This document shows, in pieces, positions 15,465 through 23,439 of a stretch of 30,904 bases of DNA. Under the pieces are notes generated by a model, which searched no databases, had not been told where the DNA came from, and was given only the letters and a program-made list of their open reading frames with translations. A program made the translations under genes and the position numbers. This DNA comes from an uncultured beta proteobacterium (GTDB taxonomy: Bacteria; Pseudomonadota; Gammaproteobacteria; Burkholderiales; SG8-39), in assembly GCA_902826155.1 (NCBI GenBank), contig CADEDU010000007.1:119138-150041 (forward strand), read 5' to 3'. The stretch's first letter is position 1; every line of letters starts with the position of its first letter.

Positions 15465-16538
15465 GTGCGCCGAATTGTTCGCCGAGTTGTTCGCCGGATT
15501 GTTTGCCCGCTTGTTCACCCGATTGTTCGCCCGCTGGCCGCCGCAGCCATCGTGGCGGCATCAGTCTCGATGGCCACGGCGCAAACCGTGACCTTCAGGT
15601 TGCACTCGTTCAGCGCACCGCAGGCGCTCGATCACACCAAGCACCTCGGTCCGTGGGCGGAGAAGCTCGCCAAGGAATCGGGCGGGCGCATCAAGGTCGA
15701 GGCTTACCCCGCCCTGCAGTTGGGCGGCAAGGCGGCCGATCTGGTGCAGCAACTGGAAGACGGCGTGGTCGACATGATCTGGACGCTGCCTGGCTTCACC
15801 CCGGGCCGCTTCCCAGGCATGGAAGGCGTCGAGTTGCCGTTCGTGAACACCGGGCTGTCGGCGACGATGAGCCCGGCGATCCTGGAGTTCGCGCAGAAGC
15901 ATCTGCTGACGAACGAGTTCAAGGGCATCAAGATCATCTGCATCCACGCCACCGACGCCGCGGTGCTGCACACCGTGAAAAAGCCGGTGAAGTCGCTCGA
16001 TGACTTGAAGGGCATGAAGATCCGCGTGGCCGGCCGGTTCATCGGCGAGGCGGTCAAGGCGTTCGGCGGCACGCCGGTGGGCATTGCGCTGCCGGGTGTG
16101 TACGAAGCGCTCGCCCGCGGTCAGGTCGACGGCATGCTGATCAACTGGGCGATCACGCAGCCGTTCCGCTTCTACGAAGTGTCGAAGGTGCACGTCGATA
16201 CGCCGATCTTCCAGAGCGCGCTGATGACGTTGATGAGCCAGAAAGCGTACGACAAGCTCTCGCCCGATCTGCGCAAGGTGTTCGACGCCAACTCCGGCAT
16301 GGAGTACGCGAAGTACATCGGCAAGGTGTGGGACGAAACGACCGAGCCGGCGAAGAAGGCGATCCGCGACAACGGCAACACGGTGTATGCGCTGTCCGAA
16401 GGCGAGCGCGAGCGCTGGAGAAAAGCCGCGCAACCCGCCTACGACGCGTGGATCGGCGAGATGAATCGCCTCGGCCGGCCTGGCAAAGCAATGTTCGACG
16501 ATCTGCTGGCGATCACCGCGAAACACGGCCGCAAGTAG
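15465..16538 (+). CDS. dctP: TRAP transporter substrate-binding protein (DctP family)
   Basis: This is the periplasmic binding subunit of a TRAP carboxylate transporter. The 357 residues start with an unusual signal peptide: MRRIVRRVVRRIV and then Leu/His/Pro/Arg repeats encoded by five tandem 12-base units, followed by a hydrophobic core AAAAIVAASVSMATAQ with cleavage likely near residue 40. The mature part has VTFRLHSF, DLKGMKIRVAGRFIGEAVKAFGG (with the DctP ligand-binding Arg region) and LPGVYEALARGQVDGM, all canonical. GTG 15465 is preceded by a strong AGGGGGAG 6 bases upstream. The next gene starts 91 bases downstream, and the three TRAP components are in standard order. The ligand is probably an organic acid, perhaps the product or substrate of the neighbouring hydantoinase genes. 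Confidence 0.93.
   Translation: MRRIVRRVVRRIVCPLVHPIVRPLAAAAIVAASVSMATAQTVTFRLHSFSAPQALDHTKHLGPWAEKLAKESGGRIKVEAYPALQLGGKAADLVQQLEDGVVDMIWTLPGFTPGRFPGMEGVELPFVNTGLSATMSPAILEFAQKHLLTNEFKGIKIICIHATDAAVLHTVKKPVKSLDDLKGMKIRVAGRFIGEAVKAFGGTPVGIALPGVYEALARGQVDGMLINWAITQPFRFYEVSKVHVDTPIFQSALMTLMSQKAYDKLSPDLRKVFDANSGMEYAKYIGKVWDETTEPAKKAIRDNGNTVYALSEGERERWRKAAQPAYDAWIGEMNRLGRPGKAMFDDLLAITAKHGRK
15471..15530 (+). repeat. Five tandem 12-base repeats in the dctP signal peptide
   Basis: Five in-frame 12-base units lie at 15471, 15483, 15495, 15507 and 15519, all built on the pattern CGNATTGTTCGC. Each encodes a four-residue unit ending around Ile/Leu/Val-Val-Arg/His/Cys. A partial sixth unit follows at 15531. 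The block forms the n-region and early h-region of the DctP signal peptide. Confidence 0.85.
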
Positions 16539-16629
16539 CCGCGACTGGTCCGGTAAGCGAGCGGTCGTTGCAGACCCGGAATTCGATCGCACCCAGGGCC
16601 GCACACGCGTGAGATCGTGAGGTGGGTAA

Positions 16630-17151
16630 TTGAGCGCGCAGTCGCAGCCGCAGGATCGAAGCGAAGGTCAGCTCGGCCGCGGCCTCACCAAGGCGGCTGA
16701 GTGGCTCGCCGTCGCCGGCGGGCTCGCGCTCGTCGGCGCGATGCTGGTGACGATCGCCTCGGTGATCGGTGCGCGTTTCGGCACACCGCTGCTGGGCGAC
16801 AACGAGATCGTCGAGCTGCTGGTGGGCATCGCGATCGCCTGCTTCATGCCCTACTGCCACCAGCGCGGCGCGAACGTGATCGTCGATTTCTTCACGATGA
16901 AAGCGCCGCTGCGTCTGCGCAGCCTGCTCGATGCGATCATGAACGTCGCCTTCGCACTAATCATCATGGTGCTCACCTGGCGACTGCTCGAAGGCTCGTA
17001 CGATCAGTGGGCACGCCAGCGCGTCAGCATGTTCCTGCAGATCCCGCAGTGGTGGGGATTCGCGGCCGCGTCGCTCGCGTGCGTGCTCTGGGCGCTCACC
17101 AGCCTGCGCGTCGCAGCCGACCATCTGCGCCGGATGCGTAGACCCGAGTGA
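16630..17151 (+). CDS. dctQ: TRAP transporter small permease (DctQ family)
   Basis: This is the small membrane subunit of the TRAP transporter, which assembles with DctM in the inner membrane. The 173 residues show four hydrophobic segments: AEWLAVAGGLALVGAMLVTIA, EIVELLVGIAIACFMPY, LLDAIMNVAFALIIMVLTW and WGFAAASLACVLWALTSL. The CHQRGANVIVDFF segment after TM2 is characteristic of DctQ. The start is TTG at 16630 behind a G-rich GAGGTGGG, giving a typical length. It ends 10 bases before the dctM start. The family call rests on topology, motif and gene order. Confidence 0.9.
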   Translation: MSAQSQPQDRSEGQLGRGLTKAAEWLAVAGGLALVGAMLVTIASVIGARFGTPLLGDNEIVELLVGIAIACFMPYCHQRGANVIVDFFTMKAPLRLRSLLDAIMNVAFALIIMVLTWRLLEGSYDQWARQRVSMFLQIPQWWGFAAASLACVLWALTSLRVAADHLRRMRRPE

Positions 17152-17161
17152 ACGCGGCGCA

Positions 17162-18478
17162 ATGAACAAGTTCGATATCGGTGTGTGGATGTTCTTCGGC
17201 GCGCTGCTGCTGATCGGCCTGCGCATGCCGGTGGGCGCGGCGATGCTGCTGGTGGGCGGCGCCGGCTACGCGGCAATCAACGGACTCAATCCGCTGCTCG
17301 CCACGTTGAAGACGCTCACCTACAGCCGCTTCTCCAACTACACGCTCTCGGTGATTCCGCTGTTTCTGCTGATGGGCGAGTTCGCCACCAAGGGCGGCAT
17401 GAACGCGTCGCTCTATCGCGCGGCGCGCATGTGGTTCGGACACTGGCGCGGCGGACTGGCGGTGGCCACGATTGGCGGCTGCGCCTCGTTCGGGGCGATC
17501 TGCGGCTCATCGCTTGCCACCGCTGCGACCATGTCGCAGGTCGCCGGGCCCGAGATGCGCAAGCTCGGCTACTCCAGTGCGCTCGCCACGGGCACGCTCG
17601 CTGCCGGCGGCACCCTGGGCATCCTGATTCCGCCCTCGGTGATCCTGGTGATCTACGCGGTGTACACCGAGCAGTCGATCGGCGCGCTATTCATCGCGGC
17701 GATCATCCCCGGGCTGCTGGCAACGTTGCAGTACATGATCGTCGTCAATCTCTACGTACGCTTCGTGCCCGGCGCCGCACCATCGATCCCCAAGGCGTCC
17801 ACCGGTGAACGGATGCGCGCCACACGCGACGTGTGGCCGGTGCTGCTGGTGTTTCTGCTCGTCGTGCTCGGCATCTATCTGGGCTGGTTCTCGCCCACCG
17901 AGGCGGCGGCGATCGGCGCATTCGCCACCGGCGTGCTCGCAGTCGTGCTGGGCGGCATGCGCTGGAAGGGCTTCTACGAAACGCTGCTCTCCACCGCCGA
18001 GACCACCGCGTTGATGTTCGTGATTCTGCTGGGCGCGGAACTATTCAGCGCCGCACTCGCGCTGTCGCAGATGCCGACCGAGCTGTCGCGCAAGATCGCC
18101 GCGCTCGACATGGCACCGCTCGCGGTGATGGCGATGATCATGGTGATCTACCTGATCCTGGGCTGCTTCATGGAATCGCTCGCCATGGTGCTGCTCACGC
18201 TGCCGATCTTCATCCCGCTGGTGCTTTCGCTCGATCTGGGGATGAGCCCCGCCCAGGTACTGATCTGGTTCGGCATCCTGGTGCTGGTGTCGGTGGAGGT
18301 AGGCATGATCAGTCCGCCGTTCGGACTGAATCTGTTCGTGATCAACGCGATGGCGAAAGACGTGCCGATGGCCGAGACCTACAAGGGCGTGATCGGCTTC
18401 TGCGCGATGGATGCGCTGCGGCTGCTGTTGATTTTGTTCCTGCCCGCCGTGACGCTTTGGCTGCCTGGAGTGAAGTAG
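17162..18478 (+). CDS. dctM: TRAP transporter large permease (DctM family)
   Basis: This is the large, channel-forming subunit of the TRAP transporter. The 438 residues are normal for DctM and carry many transmembrane helices. Conserved segments include SVIPLFLLMGEFATKGGMNASLYRAARMWFGHWRGG, ASFGAICGSSLATAATMSQVAGPEM, LAAGGTLGILIPPSVILVIYAV and, near the C-terminus, VSVEVGMISPPFGLNLFVINAM. It completes the dctP-dctQ-dctM set, and together they would import one organic acid with sodium or proton symport. Transcription probably ends in the hairpin around 18478-18491 that separates it from the convergent desaturase. Confidence is high. Confidence 0.95.
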   Translation: MNKFDIGVWMFFGALLLIGLRMPVGAAMLLVGGAGYAAINGLNPLLATLKTLTYSRFSNYTLSVIPLFLLMGEFATKGGMNASLYRAARMWFGHWRGGLAVATIGGCASFGAICGSSLATAATMSQVAGPEMRKLGYSSALATGTLAAGGTLGILIPPSVILVIYAVYTEQSIGALFIAAIIPGLLATLQYMIVVNLYVRFVPGAAPSIPKASTGERMRATRDVWPVLLVFLLVVLGIYLGWFSPTEAAAIGAFATGVLAVVLGGMRWKGFYETLLSTAETTALMFVILLGAELFSAALALSQMPTELSRKIAALDMAPLAVMAMIMVIYLILGCFMESLAMVLLTLPIFIPLVLSLDLGMSPAQVLIWFGILVLVSVEVGMISPPFGLNLFVINAMAKDVPMAETYKGVIGFCAMDALRLLLILFLPAVTLWLPGVK

Positions 18479-18491
18479 CCGCCATTGCGGC
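18478..18491. terminator. Hairpin between convergent dctM and desaturase genes
   Basis: GCCGC and GCGGC form a 5-bp stem with a CATT loop directly at the dctM stop, in a 24-base gap between convergent genes. There is no T run, so the terminator role is tentative. Confidence 0.3.
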
Positions 18492-18502
18492 GTGCAGTCA
18501 GC

Positions 18503-19405
18503 TCAATGCTTCGGATGCACCGGCAGGAACGCCGGCCTGAAGAGCCACCGACGCGCCACCTCCCAGTAACCGCGGAACACGTAGTCGCCGTTGTGCGCGA
18601 GCAGCTTGGCGCGATGCTCGCGATAAAAGCGTGGGATCTCGAACCACGGCATGCGCGGATGCAGGTGGTGCGCGACGTGCAGGTTGTTCCAGAGAAACAA
18701 CAGTCCCCAGAACCAGTTCGACTCCACGCTGCCGGTGCGTTGGCCGGGCCGCTCGCCGTAGCGATGCTCGATGAACGATCGCACCCAGCCCAACCCGAAC
18801 GCGGGCCAGGCGATCCACACCACGTACTGCCACCACGGCATGCCGCATACGCCGCTGATGTACCAGAACAGCGCCGCCACCAGCGCGATGTGGACGATCC
18901 AGTGCGGCACGTGCGAGAAATCGCTGGCGGCCAATCGCGCTGTTTCGCGAACCACCAGCTTTTCCAGCCGCAGCAGCGGACCGATCAGCACCCGACCAGC
19001 GAGTGTCTGATTGGCGATGAGCAGCGCCTTTCGCAGGCGCGTCATCTCTGCCCAGCGAGTTTGCGTCACGTACACGGACTCGGTGTCTTCGCCCGGCACG
19101 GTGAGCCAGGTGTTCTGGTGATGCTTGCGATGCGCGGCGTAGTAGAGCGGAAACGGCAGCCACAGCCCAAGCGGCGGCATGACGATCGCCCAGCGCAGCC
19201 AGTCGGGCACCGAGCGGAACGAGTGAATCGCCTCGTGCTGGAGCGAGAAATGCCAGGCGACGACGTACGTGCCAACCGGCGCCAGGATCCACCAGGGCAG
19301 GCTGGCGTGGAAGGCAATCAGCACGGCCCATGATCCGTACAGCGCGAACACCACCAGCCACGTCGGACCCTCGTGGCGCAGGAACAGCGTACGCATGGTG
19401 CCCAT
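18503..19405 (-). CDS. Membrane fatty acid desaturase family protein
   Basis: This 300-residue integral-membrane di-iron enzyme of the fatty acid desaturase/hydroxylase superfamily carries the three histidine boxes: HEAIH (about 58-62), HRKHH (about 93-97) and NNLHVAHH (about 243-250). Hydrophobic segments lie at LVVFALYGSWAVLIAF, WWILAPVGTYVVAW, WAIVMPPLGLWLPF and HIALVAALFWYISGV. It could desaturate or hydroxylate acyl chains or another hydrophobic substrate; the superfamily also includes carotenoid and alkane enzymes. It begins 36 bases after the lactonase stop, so it is probably the last gene of a three-gene minus-strand operon. ATG 19396 is an alternative start. Superfamily confidence is high, the substrate unknown. 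Confidence 0.9.
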   Translation of the reverse strand: MGTMRTLFLRHEGPTWLVVFALYGSWAVLIAFHASLPWWILAPVGTYVVAWHFSLQHEAIHSFRSVPDWLRWAIVMPPLGLWLPFPLYYAAHRKHHQNTWLTVPGEDTESVYVTQTRWAEMTRLRKALLIANQTLAGRVLIGPLLRLEKLVVRETARLAASDFSHVPHWIVHIALVAALFWYISGVCGMPWWQYVVWIAWPAFGLGWVRSFIEHRYGERPGQRTGSVESNWFWGLLFLWNNLHVAHHLHPRMPWFEIPRFYREHRAKLLAHNGDYVFRGYWEVARRWLFRPAFLPVHPKH

Positions 19406-19441
19406 GAGCGGAAGTCGACGCCGCGCGCGGCGGGGTGCGGG

Positions 19442-20245
19442 CTATGCCTGCTTCGGCGCGACGTCCAGCCGCGCGACGATTCCCTGCAGATTCGCGTTCG
19501 GCGCGGGATAGCGCGCGAGCACCAGCGGATCGTGCCCAGGGATGACGTGCTGCGGCGACTCGGCGAGCTGGTAGGCGCGCTGATGACCGGCCAGCATGTC
19601 GTACACGTTGTAGACGATCGGGAACGGCCGGCCTTGCTCCATGTTGGCGTACAGGTGCGCCGCATCCGACGCGACCACCACCCAGCCGCGCTGCGTCCAC
19701 ACCCGCACCATCTGCAGGCCGGCAGTGTGTCCGCCGACGCGATGCAGCGTGATGCCGGGTGCGATCTCGTCGTCGCCATCGTGGAACGCGACGCGATCCT
19801 CGAACACGCGCTCGACCATCTTGGTGATATCGGCGGCGGTATAGGGCACGCGCAACGCCGGCATGCACATGCAACGGCCGGTGGCGTACTGCATCTCGCG
19901 ATCCTGCAGATGAAAGCGCGCATTGCGGAACTGGCTGTGACTGCCGCAGTGGTCGTAATGCAGATGCGTGATGACCACGTCTTTCACTTCGGCCTCGTTC
20001 AGCCCCACCAGCGCGACGGCTTCACCGACGCTGCGATCGACGTGCCGGCCGCGCTTGGCCGCCTCGACGCGATCGAAGCCGGTGTCGACCACCCACGCCC
20101 GGCCCCCGCCCTTGATCACCCAGACGAAGTAGTCGATCGGCATCGGCACGTCGTGCGGATCACCGCCGATGAAATTATCGGCCGCCTTGCGATCGTGATG
20201 GCCGTACTTGATGGCGTAGATTTCGTAGGTGGGGATGGTCGACAT
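19442..20245 (-). CDS. Metallo-beta-lactamase-fold hydrolase, N-acyl homoserine lactonase-like
   Basis: This 267-residue di-zinc hydrolase is similar in layout to N-acyl homoserine lactonases. The full metal-ligand set is present: THLHYDHCG (His94, His96, Asp98, His99), GGHTAG (His173), ASDAAHLY (Asp194) and IPGHDP (His238). The N-terminal part YEIYAIKYGHHDRKAADNFIGGD is typical of this lactonase subgroup. ATG 20245 follows GAGGAG on the minus strand and is preferred over longer in-frame starts that overlay the dehydrogenase gene. It starts 13 bases after the dehydrogenase stop. The reaction is probably lactone hydrolysis. Whether it quenches quorum signals or opens a catabolic lactone cannot be decided here. 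Confidence 0.9.
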   Translation of the reverse strand: MSTIPTYEIYAIKYGHHDRKAADNFIGGDPHDVPMPIDYFVWVIKGGGRAWVVDTGFDRVEAAKRGRHVDRSVGEAVALVGLNEAEVKDVVITHLHYDHCGSHSQFRNARFHLQDREMQYATGRCMCMPALRVPYTAADITKMVERVFEDRVAFHDGDDEIAPGITLHRVGGHTAGLQMVRVWTQRGWVVVASDAAHLYANMEQGRPFPIVYNVYDMLAGHQRAYQLAESPQHVIPGHDPLVLARYPAPNANLQGIVARLDVAPKQA

Positions 20246-20258
20246 GGCGACACTCCTC

Positions 20259-21341
20259 TCAGCTGTTGGCGCCCGCAATCCGCGCCGTCTCGGCACGTGC
20301 CTGGCCGACCTTCTCGCCGGCCGCGAGGATCTCGTTCCATGTGGTGATGTCCACCGGCACGCCTTCGGCCAGCCGCTTCTTCTTCCACTCGCGCTCCGGA
20401 TCACCCGCCACACGAAGTTTGTCGAAGCCCGGCGCCGTCGGCGAGGCTTGCAGCCATGCCATGAACGCCTCGATCTCGCTCTGCAGGTGGCCGCTGGTGC
20501 CCATCCGTTCGGGGTCGATCACGATCGAGAGCATGCCGTTGAACACGCGCTTCTTGCCCTCGTACGGCTGCCGGCCGGTCTCACCGCCGGTGAGTGCGCC
20601 GCCGAGCAGTTCGGCGATCAACGCCAGCCCGTAGCCCTTGTGCTCGCCGAAGGGCAGGATCGCACCGAACGGCGGCACCACCGTGTAGCGCGGATTGGTG
20701 GTCGGCGCGCCCTTGTCGTCGATGATCGTGCCCGGCTCGAGCTGCTTGCCCTGGTTGTGCGCCACGCGCGTCTTGCCCTGTGCGATGCGGCTGGTGGCGA
20801 AATCGAGAATGATCGGATCGCCCTTGGCGCGTGGGATCGCGATGCACACCGGATTGGTGCCGAAGCGCCCGTCACCGCCGCCCCATGGCGCCACGATCGG
20901 CCGCGAGATCACGTTCACGAAGTGCAGCGAGATGTAGCCCGCTGCGATCGCCATTTCGGCCCATTGACCGATGCGGCCGATGTGATGCGCGTTGTACAGG
21001 CCGGTGATGCACAGGCCGTTCTGCCTGACCCGATCGATGGTGAGATTCATCGTGTCGTGGCCGATCACCTGACCGTAGCCCTGCTGGCCGTCCAGACGCA
21101 ACATGGTGCCGGTGTCGAGCACGACCTTCGGCGCCTTGTTCGCCACCAACCCGCCTTCCAGCAACGAGTCGATGTAGCGCGGGATCATCCCTACGCCGTG
21201 CGAGTCATGACCCTTCAGGTTCGCCTCGACCAGATTGGTCGCGACCAGATTGGCTTCGCGGGCGTTCGACCCGCCTTTGGCCACGAGGGCCTCGATCGCC
21301 TGGGTGAGTTTCGGTGCGGAAAGAACGATTTCGTCGGCCAT
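20259..21341 (-). CDS. Ldh2/MDH2-family NAD(P)-dependent dehydrogenase
   Basis: This 360-residue oxidoreductase belongs to the malate/L-lactate/ureidoglycolate dehydrogenase family (YlbC, YiaK, ComC type). Hallmarks seen: NLKGHDSHGVGMIPRY with His48, the likely catalytic acid by analogy with YiaK; GLYNAHHIGRIGQWAEMA; WGGGDGRFGTNP; ILDFATSRIAQGK; and LPFGEHKGYGLALIAELLGG, the dinucleotide-binding region. The start ATG 21341 has the normal N-terminus for the family. It is first in a tight minus-strand run with the lactonase and desaturase. It probably interconverts a 2-hydroxy acid and its 2-oxo acid. The substrate is not evident, and ureidoglycolate would be one option given the nearby nitrogen-compound genes. 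Confidence 0.9.
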   Translation of the reverse strand: MADEIVLSAPKLTQAIEALVAKGGSNAREANLVATNLVEANLKGHDSHGVGMIPRYIDSLLEGGLVANKAPKVVLDTGTMLRLDGQQGYGQVIGHDTMNLTIDRVRQNGLCITGLYNAHHIGRIGQWAEMAIAAGYISLHFVNVISRPIVAPWGGGDGRFGTNPVCIAIPRAKGDPIILDFATSRIAQGKTRVAHNQGKQLEPGTIIDDKGAPTTNPRYTVVPPFGAILPFGEHKGYGLALIAELLGGALTGGETGRQPYEGKKRVFNGMLSIVIDPERMGTSGHLQSEIEAFMAWLQASPTAPGFDKLRVAGDPEREWKKKRLAEGVPVDITTWNEILAAGEKVGQARAETARIAGANS

Positions 21342-21421
21342 GTGCGTTGAACGTGAAGGGTATGAAGGGTGAAGGCGTGGAGCGGAGAGGAAGCGTAAGC
21401 GGCGGCAAAGCAAAGGGGAAG

Positions 21422-21427
21422 TAGAAT
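21422..21427 (+). promoter_or_regulatory. Candidate -10 element placed for a leaderless coxE transcript
   Basis: TAGAAT lies 7 bases before the coxE ATG, where a transcript would begin at or next to the start codon. No -35 match is seen, and GGGGAA at 21415-21420 could be a distant ribosome-binding site, so this is weak. Confidence 0.2.
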
Positions 21428-21434
21428 TCGAACC

Positions 21435-22697
21435 ATGAGTTCGATCCCCTCGTCCCCCACTCCCCCGACGCCGGCGCAGGCCCGCTTTCGCATCGCCAGC
21501 CACGGCAAGCTCGCCGAGAACGTCATGCACTTCGCGCGCGTGCTGCGTGCCGCGGGGCTGCCGGTCGGCCCGGCCAAAGTGCTTGATGCGCTGGCGGCCG
21601 TGCAGGTGGCCGGCGTCGACCGGCGCGACGATTTCTACTGGACGCTCGCCTCGGTGCTGGTCGACCGGCGCGAGCAGTTTCCGATCTTCGATCAGGCGTT
21701 CCACATCTTCTGGCGCGACCCGCAGCTGCTGGAACGGGTGATGTCGTTGTTCCTGCCGAAGGTCTACGGCAAGGCTGACGACGAGGCACCGCAGCCCTCG
21801 AACCGGTTGGCCGAAGCGTTCGCCCCGCCGCCGGACACCAAAGAAAAGGAGGAGCGCGAGGAGAAGGTCGACATCGACATGGCCTTCACCGTGTCGGAGC
21901 GCGAGGTGCTGCAGCACGCCGACTTCGAGACGATGACCAACGAGGAGCTGGCGCAGGCGAAGAAACTGATTGCCGAGCTACGCCTGCCGATCCCTGAGGT
22001 GCGCACGCGCCGGCTGGAGCGCGATCCGCACGGGCGCATCGTCGACATGCGCGCCACCATCCAGGCGAGCCTGCGCGCAGGCGGTTCGATCATTCCGCTG
22101 CGCCGCCGCTCGCAGGAAAAGCGCCATCCGCCGCTGGTGGTGCTGTGCGACATCTCCGGTTCGATGAGCCGCTATTCGCGCATGTTCCTGCACTTCATGC
22201 ACGCCATCACCAACGATCGCGACCGCGTCTACACCTTCGTGTTCGGCACGCGCCTGACCAACATCACCCGCAACCTGCGCCATCGCGACGTCGATGTCGC
22301 GCTCACTTCGGTATCTGATGCCGTGGCCGACTGGTCCGGCGGCACGCGAATCGGCTCGAGTCTGCGCGATTTCAACCTGCGCTGGTCGCGCCGCGTGCTG
22401 GGTCAGAACGCGGTGGTGCTGATGATCACCGACGGCCTGGATCGCGATCTGGGCAAAGACCTGTCGGTAGAGATGGAGCGGCTGCACAAGTCGTGCCATC
22501 GGCTGATGTGGCTCAATCCACTGCTGCGTTACGAGGCGTTCGAGGCGCGGCCGGCGGGCATCCGCGCGATGCTGCCGCACGTGGATGCATTTCTCTCCGC
22601 GCACAACATCGAGAGCCTGAAGGAACTGTCACGCGTGCTGTCGTCGCAGACATCGTCGAAGCGCACGGTGACGACCGGGCGGGTAAAGGCAGCGTAG
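21435..22697 (+). CDS. coxE: CoxE-like VWA-domain protein
   Basis: This 420-residue protein with a von Willebrand A domain belongs to the CoxE family, implicated with the AAA+ ATPase CoxD in maturation of the Mo-Cu active site of aerobic CO dehydrogenase. The N-terminal half has GLPVGPAKVLDALAAV and an Ala/Pro/Glu/Lys-rich linker (about 119-146). The VWA domain begins near residue 232 with the metal motif CDISGSMS (238-245) and continues through GGTRIGSSLRDFN and MITDGLDRDL. No coxD, and no CO dehydrogenase structural genes, lie in the window, so it may serve another molybdenum hydroxylase encoded elsewhere. It precedes coxG by 75 bases. Confidence 0.9.
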   Translation: MSSIPSSPTPPTPAQARFRIASHGKLAENVMHFARVLRAAGLPVGPAKVLDALAAVQVAGVDRRDDFYWTLASVLVDRREQFPIFDQAFHIFWRDPQLLERVMSLFLPKVYGKADDEAPQPSNRLAEAFAPPPDTKEKEEREEKVDIDMAFTVSEREVLQHADFETMTNEELAQAKKLIAELRLPIPEVRTRRLERDPHGRIVDMRATIQASLRAGGSIIPLRRRSQEKRHPPLVVLCDISGSMSRYSRMFLHFMHAITNDRDRVYTFVFGTRLTNITRNLRHRDVDVALTSVSDAVADWSGGTRIGSSLRDFNLRWSRRVLGQNAVVLMITDGLDRDLGKDLSVEMERLHKSCHRLMWLNPLLRYEAFEARPAGIRAMLPHVDAFLSAHNIESLKELSRVLSSQTSSKRTVTTGRVKAA

Positions 22698-22772
22698 ATC
22701 ATGCGTCGCGCGTGAGTCGTCAACCGCGACGCTGTAACTGAAGCATTCGACAATCAGAAAAGGGGAGTCCGC

Positions 22773-23393
22773 ATGGAAATGACCGGCGAGCAGTTGATCA
22801 GCCAATCGCAGCAGACGGTCTGGGAAGCGCTGAACGATCCGGAAGTACTAAAGGCGTGCATTCCCGGTTGCGACTCGATCGAGAAGGTGTCGGACACCGA
22901 GTACAAGATGACCATGACCGCAGCGGTCGGTCCGGTGAAGGCCAAGTTCGCGGGCAAGCTGTTTCTGTCCGATCTCAATCCGCCCACGTCTTACAAACTC
23001 GCATTCGAAGGCTCGGGCGGCGCGGCCGGGTTCGGCAAAGGCACGGCGGCCGTCAATCTCACCCCCGAGGGTAGCTCGACCACGAAGCTGAACTACACCG
23101 CCTCCGCGCAAATCGGGGGCAAGCTGGCGCAGGTCGGTGCGCGGCTGATCGACGGCGTGGCCAAGAAGATGGCCGACGATTTCTTCAAGGCCTTCACCAA
23201 CAAGGTCGGCGGACCGGCTCCTGCCGTCGAAGCGGCGGCACCGGCAGCGGGCGCACCCGCGGTGCCATCGCCGACGACCTCTGCGCCTGCCTCCCCGTCT
23301 GCGCCCACGCCAGCCAAAAGCGGCATGAGTCCGATGACCATCATCATCGCCATCGTGGTGCTCGTGGCGATCCTGGGATGGTGGTTACGATAG
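22773..23393 (+). CDS. coxG: CoxG-like SRPBCC protein with C-terminal membrane anchor
   Basis: This is a CoxG-type protein of the START/SRPBCC fold, thought to tether CO dehydrogenase to the inner membrane. The 206 residues comprise an SRPBCC domain (about 1-145; QQTVWEALNDPEVLKACIPGCDSIEKV and GKLAQVGARLIDGVAKKMADDFF are canonical), a low-complexity Ala/Pro linker (about 146-185), and one C-terminal helix TIIIAIVVLVAILGWW ending in Arg. GGGGAG lies 6 bases before ATG 22773. It follows coxE in the same direction. The missing partner enzyme would be a molybdenum hydroxylase. Family confidence is high. Confidence 0.92.
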   Translation: MEMTGEQLISQSQQTVWEALNDPEVLKACIPGCDSIEKVSDTEYKMTMTAAVGPVKAKFAGKLFLSDLNPPTSYKLAFEGSGGAAGFGKGTAAVNLTPEGSSTTKLNYTASAQIGGKLAQVGARLIDGVAKKMADDFFKAFTNKVGGPAPAVEAAAPAAGAPAVPSPTTSAPASPSAPTPAKSGMSPMTIIIAIVVLVAILGWWLR

Positions 23394-23439
23394 TGTTGTC
23401 AGCGCCGGATATCTCGCGCCGCGCGCGCCTTGCCAGCGT

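Noticed and set aside
15277..15591. Repetitive Leu-Phe-Ala-rich frame overlapping the dctP start
   Set aside because: It is the same 12-base repeat read in another frame; the dctP frame has the ribosome-binding site and the homology.
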